The notes beneath the pieces were generated by a model. It made no database searches and had not been told where the DNA came from. It saw nothing but the letters and a program-made list of their open reading frames with translations. The translations under genes and the position numbers were made by a program. Positions 54,809-64,000 of a stretch of DNA of 64,000 nucleotides are shown here, piece by piece; the stretch's first letter is position 1, and each line of letters begins with the position of its first letter. Location: positions 1-64,000 of the forward strand of contig JAOANU010000007.1 in the NCBI GenBank assembly GCA_034387635.1. The letters run 5' to 3'. The DNA is from Rhodosporidiobolus odoratus. Its lineage: Eukaryota > Basidiomycota > Microbotryomycetes > Sporidiobolales > Sporidiobolaceae.

Positions 54809-57800
54809 TTACTCATCACCCCTACCCGTACTACCCCCTACTCGGTCCCCGTTCGATCCCGCAATCCACCCCTCACACCCCACCGAACCCACCGAATTCC
54901 CGCCGATACTCTTCGTCCTCTCGTCTCGTAATTCGCGGAGCCGTTCGGCTTGTCTAAGCAGGCGCGAGCCCGGTTGGAGGAATGAAGAGGGGTCGGAGGT
55001 GAGAGGCAGTGTAGATCCCGCCGATGGGGAGGAGATGCCGAGACCAGCGTTGAATGCTGGTGTAGGTGGGGTGGATGTCGAGGTTGGGCTGGATGACGCA
55101 GACTGGAGAGAGAGTCGCTGAGGAGCCGAAGGAATGGTCAACACAAAGCAGCACTGACAACACTGTTGGGCAAGAATGTCCGCCCACACAGCAAGAAGGC
55201 CCGGAAAAAGAGAAAAGCTTAAACTCACCCCCGCTTCCCGTTCCAACCTCCCCACCATCTCTCTCACCTCCTTCTCCCCCTTCCCTGCAGCCCACTCCTC
55301 AAAATCCACCTCCTCCAACCTCCTCAAATACCTTTTCCTAACCTCCCCCCCTAAAGCCCTGGTCCGTTCCCTCTCCCAAGCCTGAGCATGGGGATTGCCA
55401 TGTTCAGGACGGAGGAACCGGGCGTAGAAACGTTCTATTGGAGTGCTCGAAGGGGTTGAGAAGGAGGGTGAGGGTTTGAGGGGGAGCGACGAGCCGTGCG
55501 TTTTTAGAGAGGTTAGGAAGGTCGAGGGGGAGAAGCGGGTTGAGGGGAGTGGGGAAGGGCCAGGGGACAGGAGAGGTGGAGGAGCGGTTGACCTGCGAGA
55601 GTGGAGGATGAAAGTCAGCTAAGGTCGGGCAAGGGAACGAAGGGGAAAAAGCTGACCCATTTGACCCGGAGAGGACGTCAGCCAATCCCCCACTCCCTGC
55701 CCAGAGCGTGCCAAAGTAGCGGTTCAACGGTGCAAGAAAGCGTTCCGTAAGCGAAGCAAAGTGCTGGTAAAGAAGGAGGTCGCAAGCCGCATCTGCGTTG
55801 GAAAGCACGGGACGGTCCGAGGCAACGATCAGTCTTTCCAAGGTTTGTGCCGTAACTCGACCGCGAGATAGGCGAGCTCAAGATGAGAAGGCACGCACAA
55901 TCCCCCCTCATCCAAGCCTCCTCGACCCCTCTCGCAACCTTCTCATCTTTTCTAACATGCCTCTTCCTCTCACTCCTCAGTCCAAACGCTTTCTCCCCAC
56001 CGCCCGCTTGCGCATCTGGGGGTTTCCGCACACTACCGGATCGTGCTAGGGAAGATGTCGAGGAGGTGGAAGGGGAGGCGGAGGAGGGAGAGCGGGAGAG
56101 GTTGAGGACGTGGGGCCAGGTTTTCGAGTGAGAGAGGATGAGAGGATTGGTAGACCCGAGAAGGGTGCCAGATGCGGGCTGCGAGACACGTTCGAGCAGA
56201 AACAACAGTCAGAAGTGGTGTGGTGTGGTGTGAAGGTCTGCCCAATCTGCGCCCGGCTGAGACGCGCTGGGCGGGAGAACGGTGTGATGCCACTCCTGAC
56301 TAACCTTCTTACCGGCCTTGCAAATGCTCGCGAAATCCCGATCGTGTACATGGAAGTAAGGCCGGATGTCCCCTGCGAACGGTATCTTTGTAGGCGCAGA
56401 AACCCGACGTCAGTCAATCAGCTCCAGGGTAAAACTCCACCGTTCGCAGGGAGAAAGACGAGAGCCTAGCTTACCGGCTTGATCAACCTCTTTAGATGCT
56501 CGACCGTTTCTGCAGCTTCTTTTGGAGCTTGACTGAATACCAGTACAGGTTCTCCAAGCACGATCAACTCCCAGAGCAGAAGGAGTTTAGTAAACCCTAG
56601 TGGGCCAATCTTCGCCCCTGCTCCTGGAGTGGAAGCGCTGACGTAGGGTGGAAAGAGGAGCACACAGAGAGGTGTGAGCGGTAGAGACGCGGGTAAACTG
56701 GGTGGAATTGAAGCAGGATTAGGCGGAGTCCAGGTGGAAGAGGATAGAAAAGGCGAAGGGGGGAAATAGGGGTAGGTCGCGGCTCGTCGAGGGGCACGAG
56801 AGGGTGAATTTGTGGAAGATGTCGAGGACAAGGAAGTGAAAGGGAGGACAGGAAACTGTGTTTGGGAAGGTAAGGGCAGGGAGACGGTGAGGACGGATCC
56901 AAGGAACGGGAGGTCGAGGGTTTGACCGGATGTCGGATCCGGCCTGTGCGCGATACATGCTTAGCGCTCGACTCGTCAAGCCACCGGCAAAGGAGCCGGG
57001 ACGTACCAGGCAGAGATGTTGTAGCAAGCGCTTTCCACCATGCCGCCCTTGGTGCCTCGATCTCGCGCGTGCTTGAAATGTAGCGGGGCCAGAAGCGCCA
57101 GAAGAGAGGTGAAGAGACCAGGTAGAGAAGGTAGATGGGTTATCTGCCAGAAGGAGCAGAGCATTTCAGTTTAGTCGGGTCAGTGAAGAAAATGGACGAT
57201 ACGCACCAGGACAAGGGAAGTCTGAGAGTAGCCGCGCCGTGACCGTTCGTCCTGTCGAGAGTGTCCATGTGAGCCCAAGGGCGAAACGAAAGGTGGCTTG
57301 ATACCGGGAGCGAACCTTCTCCTGTACAAACCAGACGTAACCGTGTAGTGCGCCGTCCCCGTCCTCGCCTTCTGGTAACCGCAAGACCTCTTTCCCTTTG
57401 GCCGCCTCAGCTTTTCGGAGCTCGCCCTCGGAGGGGTAAGGGATACGCCAGTGGTAAGCGTAACCTTGAGGTTCATGCCGCGAGGTCGAAGAGGTGGGAA
57501 TGGTAGCAGAGGTCGAGGCGACGGGCGAAAAAGCGGGCAAGTCGCCCTCGGGTAGGGACGAAAAGGCGATGTTGCTTTTGACGTCAAGAGGGAAGTGGAC
57601 GGGCGGGAAGCAGTTGTCGAGGTTCTGCAGAACGAGGCCGAGCCGGAACCAGTCAAAGGGGAAAATTGGCCATCCAGGTGGGCGAGTTTGTCGGTCGAGG
57701 TGAGGGCAGGAGGAGCAGACGTACGGGTCCCGCGTCGATGTCGAACTCGACTATAGCAAAGGTGATTATCCAGCGTTTCAATCTGTCCAACAAGGCGGGG

Positions 57801-58030
57801 TCGAGTTGATGATCGGGGAAAGAAATCTTGCGAGTCAGGGTTTGCCGTTTGGTATGGGTGGTTCGAGGCTGCTCTGGTTGTGTTGGCTGGGGTGGTGACT
57901 GTGCGACATGTGGTGGTTGAGGGGTGGTTTGAACGAGTGTGGGGGAGTGCGAATGAGATGAGGAGGAGTATGAGGAGAGGAACAGTCCAAGGTCACCAGA
58001 GTCTGGATCGCTCTGGCTGTACGAGACCAT
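54809..58030 (-). CDS. DENND6: DENN-domain protein, DENND6/Afi1 family
   Basis: DENN proteins act as exchange factors or regulators for Rab/Arf GTPases; DENND6 acts on Rab14 and yeast Afi1 binds Arf3. About 800 residues over many short introns, starting MVSYSQSDPDSGDLGLFLSS at 58030. Blocks in order: RWIITFAIVEFDIDAGP (uDENN start), KSNIAFSSLPEGDLP, LHGYVWFVQEK, RRGYSQTSLVLVTHLPSLPG, FTSLLALLAPLHFKHA, MVESACYNISAWPDPTSGQT, LDLPFLGSVLTVSLPLPSQT, LTPLCVLLFPPYVS, LLLLWELIVLGEPVLVFSQA, KPIPFAGDIRPYFHVHDRDF (joined), LLGSTNPLILSHSKTWPHVL and RFLAPLNRYFGTLWAG. The last exons hold KRYLRRLEEVDFEEWAAG and an Arg/Glu-rich tail ending GRGDE. The match of all these blocks to the DENND6 order makes the family call firm; the exact exon borders in the 3' third are less certain. 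Confidence 0.87.
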
Positions 58031-58191
58031 GGTAGTCGGTTGGGAGTGTGTCTCGAGTGAATCAGAACGAGGTTGAAGCACAGGTCCCCGTTTGGTTCCC
58101 CTTGATGAGCCAACTACTGTAAACTGTTTCCACTTTCACCACTCGTCGATCACCTCTAGAGACTACAGACACTACCTCAACACACTCACCC
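58031..58191. promoter_or_regulatory. Short divergent promoter, DENND6-type and GT25 genes
   Basis: Only 161 bp separate the two start codons, so the promoter must be shared. A second in-frame ATG for the DENND6-type gene lies within it, at 58081. Confidence 0.5.
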
Positions 58192-59855
58192 ATGTCATGT
58201 TCACAACCTACACCTCAATCCACCCGGACCCGCAACCTCGTCCTCGTCCTCGGTTCAATCCTGTCCTTGACCCTTCTCACTTCCTTGTCAGCTCACCACA
58301 ACTCGGGACGATCAAAATCTGCACTACGAGTCACTCACTACCTCCCTGCCACCCTCACCTCGCTCAACAACCCCTTACTCGCACTCGACTACCCTCAATC
58401 CAGACCCACTCTGCCAGGTCAAGCCGGTGTGCAAGACGATGAACTCGATCCACTCGCCTATCGCCGCTTCCTCGAACAGTCGACCTCACCTCGGACCCTC
58501 ACCACCCACTCAACCGCCCTAGGCTTCGACCACATCTACGTCCTCTCGCTCCCTTCCCGCCTCGACCGCCGAAAAGACATGACCAAACTCGCACGGGCCT
58601 TGGGCGTACAAATCACCTTTGTCGACGCCGCAGACAAGCACGAACCCTTCATTCAGTGGATCGCAGAGCAGGTGTACGACTCGAGGGAGGAGAGGAAAAA
58701 AGTCATGGCAAGTCCCAACCTTTTTCCTTCCCGCACTCTCTAGCAGTGCACCCCTTACCTGCGTCCTCACACATTCCCGACAGGCTCGCGCACGACACAC
58801 CGACTCGTCGACCGTCGGGGGCCTCTCGCCCGGTAGCGACTGGCTCACCCCCTTCCCCAACGCGGCCTCCTCGACCGACCGGTTCCCTCCCTTCCCCTCT
58901 TCCCCTCTCTACCCCAACGCCCGCAACTGGGTCGAACACCTCGAAACCCTCTACTCGCGCCACGACGGCGCCCACATTCATCTTCGCCCGAGCGACGACC
59001 GGCTGAATGTGACAGAGTTGTTGTGGGACCCGCTCGAACGCGTCGCGGTGAGGCAGGTTCATGAAGGGGTCATCAGTACCTACTGGGGACAGACACGAGC
59101 GATCAAACGCATGCTCGAGAATGAGGACCGCACAGCGCTCATCCTCGAGGACGACGTTGATTTGGAGTGGGATGTTGAGAGGTTGTGGAAGTTGGTCAAG
59201 AGGAGGTTGCCAGAGGGCGAGACGGGGGAGGCGGATTGGGATGTGGCATTTCTCGGACACTGCTGGGGTGGAGAGTTTCAGAGTCAGTATCTTTGCTTGC
59301 CCGAGCCGTCTCTCTGGTTACTCCCCTCTTCCTGTTCGAACTCCCTGTTCTTTCCATCGCTCAACCACGTCCTCCACACCGCTGTGTACTCTGTGCTCTC
59401 AGTCGCCGGTACTGACCCGATTCTTCATGTCGACAGAACCGCAATACCTGAACCCGCTGCTGCACCCCTCGACCGGTCCCATGTGCCTACATGGTTACGC
59501 TCTAACGTCTACCGGCGCGCAAACCCTTCTCTCGTACATGCTAGACCCCTGGTCCGCCTACTCGGCCGCCGTCGACCTCGTCGTCCCCTCCCTCCTTCAC
59601 ATCCAAGACACCCTCCCTCCCTCTTATCCCCCATTACTGCGCTCCTTCACCCTAAACCCCCCTCTAGTCGTACAACGCAAAGACGGTCCGAGTGATTTGC
59701 AGAAAGGGAATGGGAGCAAGTGGAGGGGATTGTTGAGGGATTCGACCATGGAGAGGGTTAGGAGGGATGAAGGGGTTTGGCATGAGGGGTGGGAGGAGGA
59801 ACGGGACAAGGTTGGGGAGGATCCGGCGACGAGGTTGAGGTGTGGACCGGTTTGA
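58192..59855 (+). CDS. Glycosyltransferase family 25-like type II membrane protein
   Basis: About 490 residues in three exons. Starts MSCSQPTPQSTRTRN, followed by one membrane segment (LVLVLGSILSLTLLTSL), a Golgi type II arrangement. GT25 motifs: FDHIYVLSLPSRLDRRKDMT; KLARALGVQITFVDAADKHE; GVISTYWGQTRAIKRMLENE; DRTALILEDDVDLEWDVERL, with the acidic nucleotide-sugar/metal motif; DWDVAFLGHCWGGEF; and, after an intron, PMCLHGYALTSTGAQTLLSY, DLVVPSLLHI and FTLNPPLVVQRKDGPSDLQK. The family includes bacterial LPS galactosyltransferases and collagen galactosyltransferases. Fungal members are largely uncharacterised, so cell-wall or glycoprotein modification is an inference. Confidence 0.88.
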
Positions 59856-60348
59856 GCGTGTGCCATATGAGGCGGCGGATCAGGTGGATCACTTTTTCTT
59901 GTTGCTGCGCTCAATGTCTCTTTAGGTTATACCCCTTTCTTCGCACTCGGTTCTTCGGTAGGATACCCTCGCTCTGTACTACTTGTCCCTCGGTTGTCCC
60001 TGATAGACATTGGAAACTTGCGGCGCGGTCGTTGTGCGCGAAACAGGTTGTCAAAGGGGAGATTGCCTTGAGCAGCTTTCCTTACCTGAACGACCAGCTC
60101 GTGCTCACTCTGGTCGATGCGTCACTTTCAGACCCTTGTACAAAGCTCTGGGTGCGGCACAGTGGGCTTTATCCGCGATTTGCCCAGACGACTTCTCCAG
60201 ACCGCCTCCCTTCTCCTCGCTTGACTCGTAGATCTGTATAGCAGCTTTGCCAGGGTTAGCAGCCACTACACACACACCATCCTTCCGTGTCCATCCCTGC
60301 GCACCCTCGCGTTTGCTCTCCCGCTACCACCTCCTCTCGCCCAAACGA
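59856..60348. other. Intergenic region GT25 to HIT gene
   Basis: 493 bp, no gene supported; expected 3' flank and promoter. Confidence 0.4.
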
Positions 60349-61558
60349 ATGCTCCTCAACCCATCAACAACCGACAAAGACACCTTACAACGCGATGGAA
60401 CAAAGCAAGACTGCATCTTCTGCGATGTGTCAGTCGCGAAAGGGTTCAATGTAGTGTACGAGGTCAGTCGCAACTGTCCCGTCATGCTTTACAAGCTGCT
60501 CACTTCCCCAGGTTCCCAACCTTATCGGTGACAGGACTCTGGATACGTCGTCTTCCGAGATCGCTCACCCGGATCGAGGGTACACTTGCTTGCTGTGCCG
60601 AGAAGACATGTCGGTGCGTCCGTCTTGGATTTTTCTGCATCCTCTGTCGAGCTTTTCAACGCGAGGGCTGACAGTCGGAACCGTGTTCTTCTGTGGGCAT
60701 CAGACAACGTGAAATCACTACGGACAGAGGACGTAGGAATGGGTACAATTGGTCCAGTCCCCGCCATCCTTCGCTTGTCCTCCCCTGCTGGCGATATGCA
60801 GGACTAGCTGGCAGCCCGCGAGGCTCGCTGACTCCTCTGACCCTGTAGTGCAGCGGATGAAACAGCTCGGGGCGGAAGTGCTTGAGCGCGAGGGTGTCCC
60901 ACAAGGGCAACAGCGGTGAGTCTCGTTTTTCTCCACCCTGGACTGGCCTCGTCGTGCTTTTCTATTCCCATTCTGCGTTTCCAGCCCCTCTATGAATACT
61001 GATCTAGCTAAGGCTATGAACACGCAGACTAGGCTTCCACATACCTCCGTGCGTCGTTGTCTTTCCTCGCACTTGCTGTCCAGGCTGACACCTAGGTCAA
61101 CCGAGCAGGTTCTTCTCTGTCCGTATGTCCTTCCAGTTCGACAGCTTCTTCTGACCCATTCTCGTGCAGGTCAACCACCTTCACCTGCATCTCCTCTCGC
61201 TGCCTCTCCCCTTCCCTGGATCATGGAAGTACCGTCCATCGTGGGGACAGTTCTCGCCCCACCCAGCCCTTTCGGGTTCTTCGAGCCAATCGACGGCGGG
61301 ATGTCTAGGCGGAAGAAAGAGCGTCAAGCTAAAGGGGTGGAGCTGGTTTGCTGAGGTGGATCAGGTGCGCTGCCACTCTTTCCTTACTGGTTCTCCAGCC
61401 GGCCTAGCCCCCTTGAGCCCTTAGCCCTTTGCCTACTTCAAGTGTTGATCTGTACGCCTTGACAGGTCATGGACATTCTTCAGGCAGGTCAGCGAGTAAG
61501 GGTAGGAAGTGTGTGGAGCGGCTCGGATGCAGGAGTAGACGCAGGTCAACACATATGA
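60349..61558 (+). CDS. HIT-domain nucleotide hydrolase, HINT3-like
   Basis: Histidine-triad protein, a nucleoside phosphoramidate or AMP-conjugate hydrolase. Six or more short exons. Starts MLLNPSTTDKDTLQRDGTKQ, then DCIFCDVSVAKGFNVVYE (the CIFC opening of HIT domains). LLAVPRRHV, VKSLRTEDVGM and MKQLGAEVLEREGVPQG follow. Small exons then spell LGFHIPP and FFSVNHLHLHLL, the triad HxHxH. The end is SWKYRPSWGQF and WFAEVDQVMDILQAGQRVRV, with stop at 61556-61558. GFH(W/I)PPF.SV.HLHLH followed by a W-F segment is the HINT3 pattern. The final residues GSVWSGSDAGVDAGQHI are hydrophilic and family-specific. Confidence 0.82.
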
Positions 61559-62306
61559 ACTATCATTTGCAGACATCTCTATGATCTATCATTCGCAGAC
61601 ATCTCCCAGCAACTTGATCACTGCGACAGTTGAGGGGTGGCGGCATAGCCGCTTCCTCTTCATACTTTTCTCACCCCATCTCACCGCTTGCGGCGTTGCT
61701 TGCCTTCTCTTTCATCCCGCTCTTCGACGTCCACTTCGCCTTTTCCTCGACATCGACCTCATCCTCGAGCGCCATGCTTGCTCAGCTTACAGTTTCGCGC
61801 ACACCCCTCCTCCGTTTGCTACTTCGCAGCCTTTCTCCCAGGACCGAACGGTGTCCAGCTTGAAAAGTAAGGCGGCAACTACTTTTAAAGCGGCTGTGGA
61901 TGTCCGCAGACAAGGTATTGCTGGCGCGGGACGAACCGGAAAAGGAGAGTCGAAGGCAAGAAAAGGTCGGTGTACTACTGGGTGTAGCGACGAGAAGAGA
62001 AAGGTACAGGAGGCGATGGGTGATACATCCGACCTGGTCGCCTGGTCCCTGGTCTCTGGTCCCCTCGCAGGTACCCGCGTGTCATGCCCTTTGAGCGAGC
62101 ACGCGGATTTTCAGAGAGAAGATTGCGCCGACTCGCTGGGGAGGGTGGGTGGAACTGTCGAGTACCAAGCTGGTCGATTATTCAAAGCCCTTGAGCGGCG
62201 GTTGGTAGCCATGCTACGATATCGGTAGCGGAAGCGGGATGATCTAGAGAGACGACATCGCGGGCTTGATGCCCGTTCTTGTGTCACTACAACCACTCTT
62301 ACGGCC
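61559..62306. other. Intergenic region HIT gene to OPI3
   Basis: About 750 bp. A small imperfect tandem repeat lies at 61555-61605 (CATTYGCAGACATCTC twice). A short frame at 61772-61863 looks like a mitochondrial presequence (LTVSRTPLLRLLLRSL), but I found no exon chain giving a recognisable protein. The last 200 bp should hold the OPI3 promoter. Confidence 0.35.
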
Positions 62307-63556
62307 ATGTCTGATGTACTGAGCTACGTAGACTTGAACAGGAAGAGCCTCTGGGTCTCGGTTGCGTCCATCCTGTTTGTACGTCCTCGTGCTTGACCTC
62401 TTCCTGCTTTCACCGTTGGGTGACCACGTGTGCTGTGGCTCCTTCACGATAGCTGACCGGACCACTGCCATCCCACGCAGAACCCCCTTTTTTGGAACAT
62501 CGTAGCCAGGCAAGGTCAGTCCAGCCGTACTCGCCTTTATCGCCTTCCCACCCCCCACTTACCGCATCTTTCGCCTACCTTACTCTGGCTGATCGCCGTC
62601 TTATCTTTGAACAGAATACAAGAACAAGGTCCTTACCAAGATCGCACTCGGCAAGCCTTACCTCGGATGCTACCTCCTCGCCGTTACCATCTTCTCCCTC
62701 GGCATCTTCCGCGACCACCTGTACGTTTTCCCCCATCCTCTCTCGAAACTCGTACCGCCCGCAGCTGACGAGGTCTCCTCATCGCAGCTATCAAACAGCC
62801 CTCTCCGACCAGCCCACCCACCCTTTCCTGCACTACACCGAAGTCAAGCTCCTCGCCGCTCTTCTCTTCGCCGTCGGCGGCACGCTCGTCGTCACCTCGA
62901 TGTGGGCCCTCGGGGTCACGGGCACTTACCTCGGTGACTACTTCGTACGTCTGCTTACTCCCGTCCTTGCTAGACCCATGCCTCGCTGACGCCTTCCTCT
63001 CCGTCGCAGGGCATTCTCATGGACGTGCGTAACTTTCTTCTCGCCCGGAGCCTTGTCTAGGACCCGAGCCTGACGCTCCGACTCTTGTTGGGTCCTGTGC
63101 AGCACAAAGTCGAGTCGTTCCCCTTCTCCGTGACCAGCAGTCCGATGTACACTGGATCCACGCTATCGTTCCTCGCGACGGCTCTTTGGTACGCCTCTCT
63201 TGGCGGGTCTGAACCCGTCCGACCTCCGTAGCCTGAGTCCTGACGCAATCACTACACGCAGGTACGAGTCACCGGCAGGTCTCCTCCTCACCGCTCTCGT
63301 CTGGGTAGAGTACAAGATCGCGCTGCGGTACGAAGAGTGAGTCCCCTTCCCGCATTGCTCCCTCTTCTTCGCCTCTGCCATACCATCCCCCACGAGGGCT
63401 CACCGATCTGTCCCGCCGCACAGTCCCTTCACCGGAGAGATCTACGCCAAGCGAGAGCGTGAGCGCGCCGCAGCAGCTGCCGCCGCCACCGCTGGAGGAA
63501 AGTCTACTCCGTCGACGGCCAAGTCGAGCGCCATTCGTCAAGCCGGCGAGCTCTGA
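62307..63556 (+). CDS. OPI3: Phospholipid methyltransferase Opi3/PEMT
   Basis: Integral ER enzyme that adds the second and third methyl groups in the conversion of phosphatidylethanolamine to phosphatidylcholine, using S-adenosylmethionine. About 210 residues over seven short exons. Starts MSDVLSYVDLNRKSLWVSVA. Blocks: NPLFWNIVARQEYKNKVLTK, YLGCYLLAVTIFSLGIFRDH, TEVKLLAALLFAVGGTLVVT, MWALGVTGTYLGDYFGILMD, VESFPFSVTSSPMYTGSTLS (the conserved NPMYxGS motif), FLATALWYESPAGLLLTALV and WVEYKIALRYEDPFTGEIYA. The last spans the C-terminal EE-like AdoMet region, here Glu-Asp. About four membrane segments. The tail is Ala/Ser-rich, ending AIRQAGEL. Confidence 0.93.
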
Positions 63557-64000
63557 GCCTCCCACCTCTTCAGTATGGTACCGCCCTCAACGGACGATGA
63601 AGCGAGTCTCTGCTGGTTGGAGGAGAATCGCGAGCGAGCAGGGGGAGGGATCCTGAGGAGGAATGGGAGAGAGAGAGAGAGAGGGAGAGAGGGGAGCTCG
63701 TCAACCGAAGCCCTGTGTCGGACTCTTGTCATCCTTGGTCGAGGCAGGTCCGCACGAGTTGCTCAACCACCTCTTGATTCCCCTATGTTGTGTTTTCCCG
63801 GTTAGCAATACCCCTTTCTTGGTGTTTGTAGTTAGAAAAGGTGAAAGGCTTCTCAACGGAGTGCTGTTGTCATTTAATCGCTTGGCGTCACAAGCTTGTG
63901 CGTCCTTCGTACGGGCTGATCAGTCGACACGGAGGGAGGCCTGGGGTTAGGGCAGTGTCATGAGGAGGACGAGCTTGAGAAAACAAATGAGCCCGCCGTA
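63557..64000. other. 3' flank of OPI3 to window end
   Basis: No gene supported. Contains a GA-dinucleotide microsatellite-like run at about 63664-63690. Confidence 0.4.
63664..63690 (+). repeat. GA-rich microsatellite
   Basis: Run of (GA)n with a few extra G residues, in the 3' flank of OPI3. Confidence 0.75.

Noticed and set aside
1..64000. tRNA, rRNA or CRISPR features
   Set aside because: No T-loop/anticodon-arm combinations, rRNA segments or spaced direct repeats were seen on reading both strands.

Overview
The window looks like nuclear DNA of a basidiomycete yeast-like fungus, most probably Pucciniomycotina (Microbotryomycetes, the Rhodotorula/Sporobolomyces/Leucosporidium side). I infer this from the GC-rich, densely packed genes. 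Nearly every gene is cut by several introns of about 50-90 nt with GTRNGT donors, a CTGAC-type branch site and a CAG acceptor. Protein families are typically fungal. Species is not resolvable by eye. I saw no tRNA, rRNA, CRISPR array or intact transposon.

Left part, 1-10.8 kb. An unresolved 1.8 kb stretch is followed by a UBC8/UBE2H-type ubiquitin-conjugating enzyme and a gene-poor 1.8 kb. Next is a biotin locus: a thioredoxin-like gene (-) divergent from a KAPA synthase (BioF, +), which converges on a fused dethiobiotin synthetase/DAPA aminotransferase (BioDA, -). BioF ends in the peroxisomal signal AKL.

Middle part, 11-34 kb. A giant HEAT-repeat Laa1/HEATR5 gene is followed by a LigB-type extradiol dioxygenase. 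Then come an anion:cation symporter-family transporter and a broken TauD-type dioxygenase pseudogene. An Asi1/Asi3-like membrane RING ligase, a SNF12/BAF60 chromatin-remodelling subunit and an ENV7/STK16 kinase complete this part.

At 34.5-37.9 kb the thioredoxin-BioF pair appears a second time, inverted, about 26.6 kb from the first copy. Thioredoxin exons are practically identical between copies. The BioF 3' half has many amino-acid changes, and copy 2 has lost the upstream ATG (now ACG). Both BioF copies keep the AKL tail. Both thioredoxins carry WDESC in place of WCGPC.

Right part, 38-64 kb. In order: a secreted purine nucleoside permease-family protein, an unknown small protein, a spliced transcript without a clear reading frame, a NUDIX hydrolase divergent from malic enzyme, a MYND zinc-finger gene, a Cys-rich GPI-type secreted protein, a PL14-like polysaccharide lyase, CTF8, a second MYND paralogue, a DENND6-type protein divergent from a GT25 glycosyltransferase, a HINT3-like HIT protein, and the phospholipid methyltransferase OPI3.

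The strongest signals for follow-up are the inverted duplication and its mosaic divergence, the cysteine-less thioredoxin sharing a promoter with a peroxisomal biotin enzyme, the decayed TauD gene beside its transporter, the putative noncoding spliced RNA, and a 12-nt terminal exon in the Asi-like ligase.
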